Assembly: GCF_014334115.1 (NCBI RefSeq)
Contig: NZ_CP060494.1
Span: 62,001 to 126,000, forward strand
Reading direction: 5' to 3'
DNA length: 64,000 nt
DNA from: Sphingosinithalassobacter sp. CS137
GTDB lineage: Bacteria; Pseudomonadota; Alphaproteobacteria; Sphingomonadales; Sphingomonadaceae
Positions 29,948-39,828 of the stretch are shown in pieces. The stretch's first letter is position 1; each line of letters opens with the position of its first letter. The position numbers were made by a program, and so were the translations under genes. The notes under the pieces are model-generated. The model ran no database searches, was not told the DNA's origin, and saw only the letters and a program-made list of their open reading frames with translations.

Positions 29948-30897
29948 CGCACGACGCCCCCCATATCCCCGTCCTGCTCGACGAAGTCGTCGCGGCGCTC
30001 GCCATCGTGCCTGGCGAGAGGCATGTCGACGCGACCTTCGGGGCGGGCGGCTATACCCGGGCGTTCCTCGAGCGGGGAGCCGAGGTGGCCGCCTTCGATC
30101 GCGATCCGAACGCGATCGAGGGCGGTCAGCCGCTGCTCGCGGCGAGCGGCGGGCGGCTGGTGCTGATCGAGGCGCCTTTCTCCGCGATGGAGGGCGAGCT
30201 GGACCGTCGCGGGCTCGCGCCGGTCGATGGCGTGACGATGGATATCGGCGTCTCGTCGATGCAGCTCGACGAGGCCGATCGCGGCTTTTCGTTCCAGGCC
30301 GACGGGCCGCTCGACATGCGCATGAGCCGATCGGGGCTGACCGCGGCGGAATGGCTGAACACCGCCGACGAAGGCGAGATCGCCGACGTGCTCTATCGCT
30401 ATGGCGAGGAGCCGCGCTCGCGCCGGGTGGCTGCGGCGATCGTCTCCGCAAGGCCCCTTAAGCGGACTTCCGAACTCGCGAACGTGGTTAGGAAAGCGTT
30501 AGGGCATCGGCCGCACGAGAAGAAGGACCCGGCGACGCGGGCGTTCCAGGCCATCCGCATCCACCTCAATCGCGAGCTCGACGAACTGGCCGAGGGGCTG
30601 GAGGCCGCCGAGCGCGTGCTGAAGCCGGGCGGGCGGCTGGCGGTGGTGACGTTCCACAGCCTGGAGGACCGGATCGTGAAGCGCTTCCTGCGGACGCGCA
30701 GCGGATCCGAGCCTGCGGGATCGCGTCATCGCCCGGTCATCCGCGATCGGGCAGAGCCGAGTTTTGAAACACCCCGGCGCGCGGTGCGCGCCAGCGAGGC
30801 GGAAATCGCCCGAAACCCAAGGGCCCGGTCGGCGACGCTGCGCGTGGCGCAGCGGACCGCGGCCGCCCCCTGGTCGACGCGTGAAGGAGTAGAGTGA
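29944..30897 (+). CDS. rsmH: 16S rRNA m4C1402 methyltransferase
   Basis: A 317-residue SAM-dependent methyltransferase (MraW) that N4-methylates C1402 of 16S rRNA. Motifs are [20 protein letters not shown], the SAM loop [20 protein letters not shown] and the substrate motif [20 protein letters not shown], with [19 protein letters not shown] 29944 overlaps mraZ; its stop overlaps ftsL. Confidence 0.97.
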   Translation: MTHDAPHIPVLLDEVVAALAIVPGERHVDATFGAGGYTRAFLERGAEVAAFDRDPNAIEGGQPLLAASGGRLVLIEAPFSAMEGELDRRGLAPVDGVTMDIGVSSMQLDEADRGFSFQADGPLDMRMSRSGLTAAEWLNTADEGEIADVLYRYGEEPRSRRVAAAIVSARPLKRTSELANVVRKALGHRPHEKKDPATRAFQAIRIHLNRELDELAEGLEAAERVLKPGGRLAVVTFHSLEDRIVKRFLRTRSGSEPAGSRHRPVIRDRAEPSFETPRRAVRASEAEIARNPRARSATLRVAQRTAAAPWSTREGVE

Positions 30898-31517
30898 TGG
30901 CGGATTATGGCTTGAAGGGACTGGGCTGGTTCCTCTGCGGCATGATCGTGGCGCCCGCCTGTTATCTGGTGACCAGCCAGGTCGCCGCCGAGCGCGCCGA
31001 TCTCGCCGCGATGGAAGCGGCGATCGCGAAGGCGCACAAGGACATCCGCGACCTGGAGACCGAGTTCAACACGCGCGCCAACTTCGCGCAGCTGCAGCGC
31101 TGGAACGGCGACGTGCTGGCGATGGCGGCGCCGGGCCCGGACCAGTATCTTGCCGATGCGCAGCAGCTCGCCAGCCTCGACGCGATGGAGGGCGGATTGC
31201 AGCACGCCTCGCTGCTGGTGCCGGCCGATGCGCCCTCGCCGACGGCGGCCGCGCCGATCGAGCAGGCGGAGAATGTCGCGCCGAGGCCTGCAGTGCGCGC
31301 CGCGCCGACCCCGGCGCCCGCCCGCGCCGCTGCGCCGGAGCAGGAGCGCCAGCGCGAGCCCGTGCGCGGCCCGGTGCGCTATGCCCAGCGCGACAACCGC
31401 CTGATCGAGCGCGGCGCCGGCGAAGCGGTTGCGATGCTCGACGACAGGCTGCTGAGCGCGGGCACGCTCGCCGAACTGCGGCAAAGCGCACAGGCCGAAC
31501 GGGCGTCGCTGCAGTGA
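30897..31517 (+). CDS. ftsL: Cell division protein FtsL-like
   Basis: A 206-residue bitopic protein: short cytoplasmic N-terminus, one membrane helix (about 10-30, GWFLCGMIVAPACYLVTSQV), a coiled coil (AERADLAAMEAAIAKAHKDI) and a long Ala/Pro/Arg-rich tail. Position between rsmH and ftsI and topology identify it as FtsL; sequence conservation is weak, and the tail makes it about twice the usual length. ATG 30897 has AAGGAG 8 bases upstream; a GTG one codon earlier is the last codon overlap with rsmH. Confidence 0.78.
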   Translation: MADYGLKGLGWFLCGMIVAPACYLVTSQVAAERADLAAMEAAIAKAHKDIRDLETEFNTRANFAQLQRWNGDVLAMAAPGPDQYLADAQQLASLDAMEGGLQHASLLVPADAPSPTAAAPIEQAENVAPRPAVRAAPTPAPARAAAPEQERQREPVRGPVRYAQRDNRLIERGAGEAVAMLDDRLLSAGTLAELRQSAQAERASLQ

Positions 31518-33214
31518 TCGTGCTGGTCGCACCTCCCGCGCAGGAGCGGTCCGGCGGCGCGCGTGCGTCGCTGGTCGCCGTCGCGCAGGTGCGGCTGATG
31601 ATGCTGCTGCTGCTGTTCGCCGCGGCGGTGCTGGCGATTCTGGTACGGCTGGCGGTGCTCGGCATCGGCGCCGAACCGCGTTCGATCCGCAACACCGCGG
31701 CGGTGCTGCTGCCGCTGCGCGGCGACATCGCCGACCGCAACGGCACGCCGCTGGCGCGGACCATCGACGCCTGGACGATCGGCGTGCATCCCGATCGCGT
31801 GATCGGCGACAAGGCCGAGCTGGCGCGCGAGCTGCATGCGCTGATGCCCGAGAAGAGCGCCGCCTGGTATCATCGCCAGCTGACCGCGGACACGAGCTTC
31901 CGCTATCTGCGCCGCCGCGCGCTGCCCGAGCTGGTGGCGCAGGTGAACGCGCTGGGCGAGCCGGGCATCGGCTTCAGCCGCGAGCCCGAGCGGCTCTATC
32001 CGCAGGGAGCGCTGGCGGCGCATGTGCTCGGCTACGTCAACCGCGACGGCAAGGGGCTGCGCGGGATGGAGCGCGTGCTCGACGCGCAGCTCACCGATCC
32101 CGAGGCGCGCTCCGAGCCGGTGCAGCTTTCGATCGACCTGCGCGTGCAGGCGGCGCTGGAGAATGAGCTGGCGCGCGCGATGGCCGATTTCCAGGCAGCC
32201 GGCGCGGCGGGCGTGATCCTCGACGTGGCGAACGGCGAAGTGCTGGGCATGGTCTCGCTGCCGAGCTTCAATCCGAACAACGTCAACGGCACCGTGGCGC
32301 CGATGAACAACGTCACGCAATCGGTCTATGAGCTCGGCTCCACCTTCAAGCCGATTGCCGCCGCGCTGGCCGTCGAGAGCGGTGCGGTATCGTCGATGGC
32401 GCGGCGCTTCGACGCGACCGAGCCGCTCAAGGTCGGCCGATTCACGATTCGCGACGACCATGCGCAGAACCGCTGGCTCAACATTCCCGAGACACTGATC
32501 CACTCGTCGAACATCGCGACCGCCCGGATCGCCGCCGAGCTGGGCCGCGAGCGGATCGAGGAGATGTTCCGCAAGCTCCATTTCGACACTCGCCCGCAGA
32601 TCGAGATCGAGACCGGCCGCACGCTGTGGCCGAACTATTGGGGCGAGACGACGACGATGACGGTCGCCTATGGCCATGGCATCGCCGTAACGCCGCTGCA
32701 TCTCGCGCAAGCCTATGCCGCGCTGGTGAACGGCGGCATCTGGCGCCCGGCGACGCTGCTGCGCACGCCCGCGGGCGCGCCGCCCGAAGGCGAGCGCGTG
32801 TTTTCCGAAAGCACCAGCGCGCGGATGCGCCAGCTCCTGCGGCTGATCGTCACCGAGGGCACCGGCCGCAATGCCGATGCAGCCGGCTATCGCGTCGGCG
32901 GGAAAACCGGGACCGCCGAGAAGACAGGCGACGGCGGCTATTCGCACAGTCAGAACGTCTCGACCTTCGCAGCGGCTTTCCCGATGGACGCGCCGCGCTA
33001 TGTGGTGATCGCCATGCTCGATTCGCCTCAAGGAACCGCCGCCTCCTTCGGACAGCGCACCGCCGGCTGGACCGCCGCGCCGGTAGTCTCGCGCGTGATC
33101 CAGCGTACCGGCCCGATGCTGGGAGTGATTCCCGATCCGCGCCGTGACGTGAACCTCGCCGAACTCCAGCCGCTGCTGTGGAAGGCGCCCGGCCAGGAAG
33201 CGGCGGGCCAATGA
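31514..33214 (+). CDS. ftsI: Division-specific peptidoglycan transpeptidase FtsI (PBP3)
   Basis: A 566-residue class B penicillin-binding protein that cross-links septal peptidoglycan. One membrane helix (about 27-50), a pedestal with RNTAAVLLPLRGDIADRNGT and LYPQGALAAHVLGYVNRDGK, then the transpeptidase domain with the catalytic Ser in ELGSTFKPIA near residue 276, SSN near 331 and KTGTAEK near 465. GTG 31514 overlaps ftsL (GTGA); its end overlaps murE (ATGA). Confidence 0.97.
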   Translation: MIVLVAPPAQERSGGARASLVAVAQVRLMMLLLLFAAAVLAILVRLAVLGIGAEPRSIRNTAAVLLPLRGDIADRNGTPLARTIDAWTIGVHPDRVIGDKAELARELHALMPEKSAAWYHRQLTADTSFRYLRRRALPELVAQVNALGEPGIGFSREPERLYPQGALAAHVLGYVNRDGKGLRGMERVLDAQLTDPEARSEPVQLSIDLRVQAALENELARAMADFQAAGAAGVILDVANGEVLGMVSLPSFNPNNVNGTVAPMNNVTQSVYELGSTFKPIAAALAVESGAVSSMARRFDATEPLKVGRFTIRDDHAQNRWLNIPETLIHSSNIATARIAAELGRERIEEMFRKLHFDTRPQIEIETGRTLWPNYWGETTTMTVAYGHGIAVTPLHLAQAYAALVNGGIWRPATLLRTPAGAPPEGERVFSESTSARMRQLLRLIVTEGTGRNADAAGYRVGGKTGTAEKTGDGGYSHSQNVSTFAAAFPMDAPRYVVIAMLDSPQGTAASFGQRTAGWTAAPVVSRVIQRTGPMLGVIPDPRRDVNLAELQPLLWKAPGQEAAGQ

Positions 33215-34629
33215 AGCTGGGCAGCTTGACCGGCGGAAACGAAACCGCCGTCGTGACCGGATTCGCGATCGATCATCGCAAGGTGGCGCCGGGAACGGTG
33301 TTCGGCGCCTTTCAGGGCGCGCGCGTCAACGGCGAGGATTTCATCGCCGAAGCGGTGCGCAGCGGCGCGGTCGCCGTGGTGGCGCGGCCCGAAGCGCGTG
33401 TCGAAGGCGCGGTCCATATCGCCGACGCCAACCCGCGCGAGCGCTTCGCGCGGCTGGCCGCGGCCTTTTTCGCGCCGTTCCCGGAAACCGCGGTCGCCGT
33501 CACCGGAACCAACGGCAAGACCTCGACGGTCGAGCTCACCCGCCAGCTCTGGCGGATGGCGGGGCATCACGCGGCCTCGATCGGCACGCTCGGCGTGTCG
33601 ACCGCCGACGAAAGCGTCTCGACCGGGCTGACGACACCCGACGTCGTCACCTTCCTTTCGAACGTCGCCGGGCTGGCGCGCGAAGGTGTGACGCATGTCG
33701 CCTTCGAAGCGTCGAGCCACGGGCTTACCCAATATCGGACCGAGGGGATCCCGGCGCAGGCGGCGGCATTCACCAACCTCAGCCGCGACCATCTCGATTA
33801 TCACGGCGACATGGCGGCCTATTTCTGCGCCAAGCTGCGGCTGTTCACCGACGTGCTGGCGCCGGACGGAACCGCCGTGGTGTGGGCCGACGACGGCGAA
33901 TATTCGGCACGGGTGATCGATCTCGCCCAGGCGCGCGGCAACCGGCTCGTCACCGTCGGCACGCGCGGCGACACGCTGCGGCTGGTCTCGCGCGATCCGA
34001 CGCTGCTCGGCCAGGGGCTGGTGGTCGAAGCCGAGGGGCGCGCGCACAAGCTGACGCTGCCGCTGATCGGCGCCTATCAGGCGGCGAATGCGCTGACCGC
34101 AGCCGGGCTGGTGATCGCGACCGGCGGCGACGTGGCGCAGACGCTGTCGAACCTTGCCCGGCTGCAGCCGGTGCGCGGGCGGCTGGAGCGCGCGGTCATC
34201 ACCAAGGCCGGTGCTCCGGTCTATGTCGATTATGCGCATACGCCCGATGCGCTCGAGGCGGCGATGGCGGCGCTGAAGCCGCACACGGCGGGGCGGCTGA
34301 TCGTGGTGTTCGGCGCGGGCGGGGACCGCGATCGCGGCAAGCGCGAGCCGATGGGCATGGCCGCCCGATCGGGCGCCGACGTGGTGATCGTGACCGACGA
34401 CAATCCGCGCAGCGAGGACCCGGCGGCGATCCGCGCCGAGATCCTGAAGGGCGTGGCCGGTGCGCGCGAGATCGGCGGGCGGCGCGAGGCGATCGCCGCG
34501 GCAATCGCCGAAGCGGGGCCGGAGGACATCGTGCTGCTGGCGGGCAAGGGGCATGAACAGGGGCAGATCGTGGGCGAACTGGTGCTGCCGTTCGATGATG
34601 TGAGCGTCGCGCGCGAGTGCGCGGCGTGA
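33211..34629 (+). CDS. murE: UDP-MurNAc-tripeptide synthetase MurE (meso-DAP adding)
   Basis: A 472-residue Mur ligase that adds the third amino acid to UDP-MurNAc-dipeptide. The ATP loop is AVTGTNGKTSTVELTRQLWR near residue 98 and the stem-peptide region contains ASSHGLTQYR. DNPRSEDPAAIRAEILKG near residue 397 carries the DNPR motif that selects meso-diaminopimelate over lysine. ATG 33211 overlaps ftsI. A 120-bp gap follows, unlike the overlapping junctions of the rest of the cluster. Confidence 0.97.
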   Translation: MKLGSLTGGNETAVVTGFAIDHRKVAPGTVFGAFQGARVNGEDFIAEAVRSGAVAVVARPEARVEGAVHIADANPRERFARLAAAFFAPFPETAVAVTGTNGKTSTVELTRQLWRMAGHHAASIGTLGVSTADESVSTGLTTPDVVTFLSNVAGLAREGVTHVAFEASSHGLTQYRTEGIPAQAAAFTNLSRDHLDYHGDMAAYFCAKLRLFTDVLAPDGTAVVWADDGEYSARVIDLAQARGNRLVTVGTRGDTLRLVSRDPTLLGQGLVVEAEGRAHKLTLPLIGAYQAANALTAAGLVIATGGDVAQTLSNLARLQPVRGRLERAVITKAGAPVYVDYAHTPDALEAAMAALKPHTAGRLIVVFGAGGDRDRGKREPMGMAARSGADVVIVTDDNPRSEDPAAIRAEILKGVAGAREIGGRREAIAAAIAEAGPEDIVLLAGKGHEQGQIVGELVLPFDDVSVARECAA

Positions 34630-34670
34630 GGCGGTGCGACACAGGGGAAGGCTCGTATCCCGATCCGATC

Positions 34671-34735
34671 GTGTCGAGCGCAGTCGAGACACCTCGCCTG
34701 TCGTTCGCGGCACGTCCCTCGACTTCGCTCGGGAA
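34671..34735. repeat. Inverted-repeat element between murE and murF
   Basis: The 22-bp arms at 34671-34692 and 34714-34735 are imperfectly complementary (16 of 22; the core GAGCG/AAGTCGAG is shared). The gap of 120 bp around it holds no gene. The arm motif (TCGAGCGCAGTCGAGACAC and the matching CTCGACTTCGCTCGGGA) has the look of a dispersed palindromic repeat; that it is multi-copy is inferred. Confidence 0.6.
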
Positions 34736-34749
34736 GAACGGGGCGGCGC

Positions 34750-36129
34750 ATGACGGCTGACAGCCTCTGGACCTCTGCCGAAATCGCCGCCGCGACGAAC
34801 GGCACTGCTTCGGGCGACTTCGCCGTCACCGGGGTCACGTTCGATTCGCGCGAAGTCGCTCCCGGCGATCTCTTCGTCGCGCTCTCGGGCGAGACGACCG
34901 ACGGGCATCGTTTCCTGCCCCAGGCGTTCGGGCGCGGCGCGGCGGGCGCGCTCGTGAGCGCCGAATGCGACCAGCCGCATGTCCGCGTGGCCGACACGAT
35001 GGCGGCGCTCGAGGATCTGGCGCGCGCGAGCCGCGCGCGGACGGCGGGCAAGGTGATCGGCGTGACCGGATCGGTCGGCAAGACCGGCACCAAGGAGGCG
35101 CTGTTCGCGGCGCTCGACCGTGCAGAGCCGGGGACCGCGCACCGCTCGGTCAAGAGCTACAACAACCACACCGGCGTCCCGCTGAGCCTTGCGCGGATGC
35201 CGCGCGACGCGCGCTTCGGCGTGTTCGAAATGGGGATGAACCATGCCGGCGAGCTGGCCGCGCTCACCCGCATCGTGCGCCCGCACGTGGCGCTCGTCAC
35301 GACGATCGCGCCGGCGCATACCGAATTTTTCCGCGACGAGAGCGCGATCGCCGACGCCAAGGGCGAGATCTTCCAGGGGCTCGAGCCCGGCGGCACTGCG
35401 ATCGTGCCGTTCGACAGCCCGCATCGCGACCGGCTGATCGCCGCGGCCAAGCCGCACGCGGAGCGGATCGTGACCTTCGGGCTGAATGAAGGCGCCGACG
35501 TGCGCGCGGTCGAGACGATGAAGACCCGCACCGGCGGCACCTTCATCACCGCGCGGCTGCCGGGCGGCGAGCTGAGCTTTACACTGGGGCAGCCGGGCAG
35601 CCACTGGGTGGCGAACGCCATGGCGGTGCTCGCCGCGGTGGACGCCGCCGGCGGCGATCTGGAGCTTGCCGGTCTGGCGCTGGCCGAACTGGGCGGCCTG
35701 CCGGGGCGCGGCGCACGCTTCCTCGCGGCGGTGGACGGCGGCGAGGCGCTGGTGATCGACGAGAGCTACAACGCCAATCCGGCTTCGATGCGCGCGACGC
35801 TGGCGGTGCTCGCCGAGGCGCAGGGCACGCGCAAGCTGGCGGTGCTGGGCGAGATGCGCGAGCTGGGCGCGGCGAGCGCCGACTATCATGCCGGGCTTGC
35901 CGAGCCGGTGCGCGCCGCAGGCGTCGGCTATGCGATTCTGGTGGGTGATGCGATGGCCGCGCTCGCGAAGGAACTTGAGGGCAGGGTCGAATTCGTCCAT
36001 GTGGCCGATGCCGCGTCCGCGCGCGATCGCCTTGCGGCGGTTCTGGCGCCGGGGGATGCGGTTCTCGTCAAGGGATCGAACGCAATCGGGCTGGCGAACG
36101 TGGTGGCGGCGCTGGCGGGAAGGGCATAA
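34750..36129 (+). CDS. murF: UDP-MurNAc-pentapeptide synthetase MurF
   Basis: A 459-residue Mur ligase that adds D-Ala-D-Ala to UDP-MurNAc-tripeptide. ATP loop [19 protein letters not shown] near residue 105, [16 protein letters not shown] after it, and the family motif [19 protein letters not shown] near residue 336. It is preceded by the palindromic gap and overlaps mraY by one base (TAATG). Confidence 0.97.
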   Translation: MTADSLWTSAEIAAATNGTASGDFAVTGVTFDSREVAPGDLFVALSGETTDGHRFLPQAFGRGAAGALVSAECDQPHVRVADTMAALEDLARASRARTAGKVIGVTGSVGKTGTKEALFAALDRAEPGTAHRSVKSYNNHTGVPLSLARMPRDARFGVFEMGMNHAGELAALTRIVRPHVALVTTIAPAHTEFFRDESAIADAKGEIFQGLEPGGTAIVPFDSPHRDRLIAAAKPHAERIVTFGLNEGADVRAVETMKTRTGGTFITARLPGGELSFTLGQPGSHWVANAMAVLAAVDAAGGDLELAGLALAELGGLPGRGARFLAAVDGGEALVIDESYNANPASMRATLAVLAEAQGTRKLAVLGEMRELGAASADYHAGLAEPVRAAGVGYAILVGDAMAALAKELEGRVEFVHVADAASARDRLAAVLAPGDAVLVKGSNAIGLANVVAALAGRA

Positions 36130-37196
36130 TGCTGTACTGGCTCGCCGACCTTCTGGGGTTCCCCGGCGTTCTCAACCTGTTCCGCTATCTGTCGTTCCGC
36201 ACCGGCGCGGCCGTGGCGACGGCGCTGCTGATCGGCCTGATCATCGGCCCGCGCTTCATCGGCTGGCTGCGCGTGCGCCAGGGCAAGGGCCAGCCGATCC
36301 GCGACGACGGGCCGCAGAGCCATCTCGCCAAGCGCGGGACGCCGACGATGGGCGGGCTGATGATCCTCACCAGCCTGGTCGCGTCGATCCTGCTGTGGAT
36401 GGACCTGTCGAACACCTTCGTCTGGGCATGTATGTTCGTGACGTTCGGCTTCGGGATGATCGGATTCCTCGACGATTACGACAAGGTGCGCAAACAGAAG
36501 ACCGCGGGCGTTTCCGGCCGCGTGCGGCTGGCGGGCGAATTCCTGATCGCGGGCGTCGCGAGCTGGATCATCGTCCAGCAGAGCGGGACCGAGCTGTATC
36601 TGCCGTTCGTCAGCCAGCGGTTCGACCTCGGCTATTTCTACATCCCCTTCGCCGCGTTCACGATTGTGGCGTTCGGCAATGCGGTGAACCTGACCGACGG
36701 GCTCGACGGGCTGGCGACGATGCCGGTGATCATCGCGTCGATCGCGTTCATGATGATCGTCTATCTGGTCGGCCGTTCGGACTATGCGACCTATCTGGGC
36801 ATTCCGCACGTCGCCGGCGCGGGCGATCTGGCGATCTTCTGCGGCGCGATGATCGGCGCGGGGCTGGCGTTCCTGTGGTTCAACGCGCCGCCGGCGGCGG
36901 TCTTCATGGGCGATACCGGCAGCCTGGCGCTGGGCGGCGCGCTGGGCGCGATCGCGGTGACCGCGCATCACGAGATCGTGCTGGGGATCATCGGCGGCCT
37001 GTTCGTCGTCGAGGCGATGTCGGTCATCATCCAGGTGTTCTTCTACAAGCGGACCGGCAGGCGCGTGTTCAAGATGGCGCCGATCCATCATCATTTCGAG
37101 CAGATGGGCTGGTCCGAGCCGACGGTGGTGATCCGGTTCTGGATCATCGCCTTCGTGCTGGCGCTCGCGGGACTTTCGACTCTCAAGCTGCGATGA
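36129..37196 (+). CDS. mraY: Phospho-MurNAc-pentapeptide transferase MraY
   Basis: A 355-residue, ten-helix membrane enzyme that makes lipid I on undecaprenyl phosphate. Signature segments are [39 protein letters not shown] with the catalytic Asp pair, [13 protein letters not shown] and [20 protein letters not shown]. Overlaps murF by 1 nt and murD by 4 nt. Confidence 0.98.
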   Translation: MLYWLADLLGFPGVLNLFRYLSFRTGAAVATALLIGLIIGPRFIGWLRVRQGKGQPIRDDGPQSHLAKRGTPTMGGLMILTSLVASILLWMDLSNTFVWACMFVTFGFGMIGFLDDYDKVRKQKTAGVSGRVRLAGEFLIAGVASWIIVQQSGTELYLPFVSQRFDLGYFYIPFAAFTIVAFGNAVNLTDGLDGLATMPVIIASIAFMMIVYLVGRSDYATYLGIPHVAGAGDLAIFCGAMIGAGLAFLWFNAPPAAVFMGDTGSLALGGALGAIAVTAHHEIVLGIIGGLFVVEAMSVIIQVFFYKRTGRRVFKMAPIHHHFEQMGWSEPTVVIRFWIIAFVLALAGLSTLKLR

Positions 37197-38617
37197 TCAT
37201 ATCCACCACCTGGAGCGGCAAACGCCATGCGGTGCTGGGGCTGGCACGCTCCGGGACGGCGACGGTGAGCGCGCTGCTGGCGAGCGGCGCCCGCGTGACC
37301 GCGTGGGACGGCGACGCGGCGCGGCGCGATCAACTCCTCCCCGGTACGGGGAGGGGGACCGCGCGCAGCGCGGTGGAGGGGGGTGGCGGCGACGCACACG
37401 CTCTCGATACGACCGAGTCTCGTGAGGCGCTCCCCCTCCACCATCCTTCGGATGGTCCCCCTCCCCGTACCGGGGAGGAATTGACGCTTGCCGATCCGCT
37501 CTCTCTCGATCTCACCGGCTATGCGGGCGTCGTCGTGTCTCCCGGCGTGCCGATCAACCGGCACCCGATCGCCGCGCACGCGCGCGCCGCAAACGTGCCG
37601 CTGATCGGCGACATCGAGCTGTTCGCCCAGGCGCGGCCTGAACTGCCGCCCCATCGGGTGGTCGGCATCACCGGCACCAACGGCAAGTCGACCACGACGG
37701 CGCTGATCCACCATATTCTCGATTCGGCAGGGATTCCGGCTCGGATGGGCGGCAACATCGGCCTGCCGATCCTGGCGCAGGACCCGCTGCCCGAGGGCGG
37801 AGTCTATGTGCTCGAGCTGTCGAGCTATCAGATCGACCTCACGCAAAGTCTCGATTGCGAGGTGGCGGTGCTGCTGAACATCACGCCCGACCATCTCGAC
37901 CGCTACGATGGGTTCGAGAGCTATGCCGCGTCGAAGGCGCGGCTGTTCGCAATGCAGTCGGCCGGGCATGCCGCGGTGATCGGGATCGGCGACGCGGCCT
38001 CGGCGGCGATCGCGCGCGACCTGGCGACCTCCGGCCGATCCGAAGCGCTGACGAAGATCGCGCCCGGCGCGTGCATGGTGCAGGACTGGCCGGCGTTGCA
38101 GGGTCCGCACAATGCGCAGAACGCGCTCGCCGCGATCGCCGCGTGCGAGGCGCTTGGCGTGGCTCGCGAAGACATCGACGCGGGGCTGGCGAGCTTTCCG
38201 GGGCTGCCGCACCGGATGGAGCGCGTGGGGACGAAGCACGGCGTGCTGTGGGTGAACGACAGCAAGGCGACCAATCCCACGTCAACCGCGCCGGCATTGC
38301 AGGCGTTCGAGCGGATTCACTGGATCGTCGGCGGCCAGGCCAAGACCGACGAGCTGGAGGCGTGCCGCCCCGGCTTCGGCAATGTCGTGCGCGCCTATGC
38401 GATCGGCGAGGCGGCCGCGCTGTTCGAGACGCTGCTCGCTCCCGAAATGCCGGTGGTGCGTTGCGACACGCTCGACCGGGCGGTGCAGGCGGCCGCGGCC
38501 GCCGCCGTTCCGGGCGACACGGTGCTGCTCTCGCCGGCCTGCGCCTCGTTCGACCAGTTCCGCGACTATGAGGATCGCGGCGACGCATTCCGCAGGCTGA
38601 TCGAGGCCATGGCATGA
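37193..38617 (+). CDS. murD: UDP-MurNAc-L-alanine:D-glutamate ligase MurD with in-frame insert
   Basis: A 474-residue Mur ligase that adds D-Glu to UDP-MurNAc-Ala. N-terminal nucleotide-binding domain ([20 protein letters not shown]), ATP loop [20 protein letters not shown] near residue 160, [20 protein letters not shown] near 345 and [19 protein letters not shown] near the end. The ATP loop sits about 50 residues later than normal. The excess is a 51-codon palindromic element (37331-37483) inserted in frame between the second strand of the Rossmann fold ([12 protein letters not shown]) and [20 protein letters not shown]. All catalytic motifs are intact, so the protein is probably functional with an extra loop. 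Overlaps mraY and ftsW by 4 nt. Confidence 0.95.
   Translation: MIISTTWSGKRHAVLGLARSGTATVSALLASGARVTAWDGDAARRDQLLPGTGRGTARSAVEGGGGDAHALDTTESREALPLHHPSDGPPPRTGEELTLADPLSLDLTGYAGVVVSPGVPINRHPIAAHARAANVPLIGDIELFAQARPELPPHRVVGITGTNGKSTTTALIHHILDSAGIPARMGGNIGLPILAQDPLPEGGVYVLELSSYQIDLTQSLDCEVAVLLNITPDHLDRYDGFESYAASKARLFAMQSAGHAAVIGIGDAASAAIARDLATSGRSEALTKIAPGACMVQDWPALQGPHNAQNALAAIAACEALGVAREDIDAGLASFPGLPHRMERVGTKHGVLWVNDSKATNPTSTAPALQAFERIHWIVGGQAKTDELEACRPGFGNVVRAYAIGEAAALFETLLAPEMPVVRCDTLDRAVQAAAAAAVPGDTVLLSPACASFDQFRDYEDRGDAFRRLIEAMA
37331..37483. repeat. 153-bp palindromic element inserted in frame in murD
   Basis: Terminal inverted repeats of 30 bp (37331-37360 and 37454-37483) match at 29 of 30 positions; the core is CTCCTCCCCGGTACGGGGAG. 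Inside are a second inverted pair (GGTGGAGGGGG at 37372-37382 and CCCCCTCCACC at 37432-37442) and a small hairpin (ACCATCC/GGATGGT at 37440-37456). The 153 bp are exactly 51 codons with no stop in the murD frame. The translated insert is Gly/Arg/Pro/Thr-rich and unlike any MurD. No coding capacity of its own is seen, so it looks like a non-autonomous palindromic repeat. Confidence 0.85.
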
Positions 38618-39828
38618 GCGCCGCGCGTCCCGATGGCCTGCGCGGCCGAGTCGCCAACCAGCTGGGGCGGACGAGCAAATCGCCCGCGGGCCTGTGGTTC
38701 TGGGAGATCGACCGCGTCCTGATCCTGCTCGCGCTGCTGCTGATGGCGATCGGGCTGGTCGCGGTGGCGGCGGCGTCGCCCGCGACCGCACGGCGCTATT
38801 CCGACGGCGCGGTGCAGGTGCCCGCGATGTATTATTTCTGGCGCCAGATCGCCTGGGTGGCGATGTCGGTGCCGGTGATGGTGGCGATTTCGATGTTCCC
38901 GGTGCGGATCGCGCGGCGCGGCGCCCTGATCGGAGCGGCGCTGTTCTTCGTGCTGCTGGCGCTCACGCCGTTCATCGGAGTCGAGGCGAACGGCGCGCGA
39001 CGCTGGCTGGGGGTGGGCATCGCCGAGTTCCAGCCCTCGGAATTCCTGAAGCCGCTGTTCATCGTCGCGATCGCCTGGGTGCTGTCGCTGCGCGCGAAGG
39101 ATCCGGGCCTTCCGGTGCTGTTCATCACCGGCGGGATGACGGCGCTGGTGGGCGCGTTCCTGATGATGCAGCCCGATTTCGGGCAGACGATCGTGTTCGG
39201 CGCGGTGTGGCTGATCCTGCTGATGATCGCGGGCTTCTCGCTCGCGTGGATCGGCGGGCTGATCGGGCTTGGACTGGCGGGCGTGGTTGCCGCCTATCTT
39301 TTCTACGACACCGCGCGCAACCGCATCAATTCCTTCTTCTTCCCCGACCCGAACGGCGCGCTGGGCGACCAGTATCAGACCAACATGGCCGAAGCGACGC
39401 TGACCGCGGGCGGGCTGACCGGCACCGGGCCGGGCGGCGGAACGGTGAAGTTCCGCCTGCCCGAGGCGCATACCGATTACATCTTCTCGGTGGTCGGCGA
39501 GGAATTCGGCCTCATCACCTGCGGCATCATCGCGATCCTCTATCTCGCGATCGTCGTGCGCGTGTTCATGAAGCTGCTCGACGAGGAGGATGTGTTCCGC
39601 CTGCTCGCCGCGGCGGGACTCGCGGCGCAGTTCGGCGTGCAGGCGGTGATCAACATGGCGGTCAACACGGGACTGGCGCCCTCCAAGGGGATGACGCTGC
39701 CGTTCATCAGCTATGGCGGGTCGTCGATGATCGCGCTGTCGCTGGGGATGGGACTGCTGCTCGCATTCACGCGGCGAAACCCGTATCTGACCCGCTCTGC
39801 TTATCTGGCGCGCGGGAGCGGCACATGA
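38614..39828 (+). CDS. ftsW: Septal peptidoglycan polymerase FtsW
   Basis: A 404-residue SEDS-family membrane glycosyltransferase (about ten helices) that works with FtsI at the septum. Family segments are [57 protein letters not shown] with the catalytic Asp, and [19 protein letters not shown]. Overlaps murD and murG by 4 nt. Confidence 0.97.
   Translation: MSAARPDGLRGRVANQLGRTSKSPAGLWFWEIDRVLILLALLLMAIGLVAVAAASPATARRYSDGAVQVPAMYYFWRQIAWVAMSVPVMVAISMFPVRIARRGALIGAALFFVLLALTPFIGVEANGARRWLGVGIAEFQPSEFLKPLFIVAIAWVLSLRAKDPGLPVLFITGGMTALVGAFLMMQPDFGQTIVFGAVWLILLMIAGFSLAWIGGLIGLGLAGVVAAYLFYDTARNRINSFFFPDPNGALGDQYQTNMAEATLTAGGLTGTGPGGGTVKFRLPEAHTDYIFSVVGEEFGLITCGIIAILYLAIVVRVFMKLLDEEDVFRLLAAAGLAAQFGVQAVINMAVNTGLAPSKGMTLPFISYGGSSMIALSLGMGLLLAFTRRNPYLTRSAYLARGSGT

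Noticed and set aside
33028..36000. 990-codon minus-strand frame across murE and murF
   Set aside because: Antisense shadow of two conserved Mur ligases; low-complexity translation.
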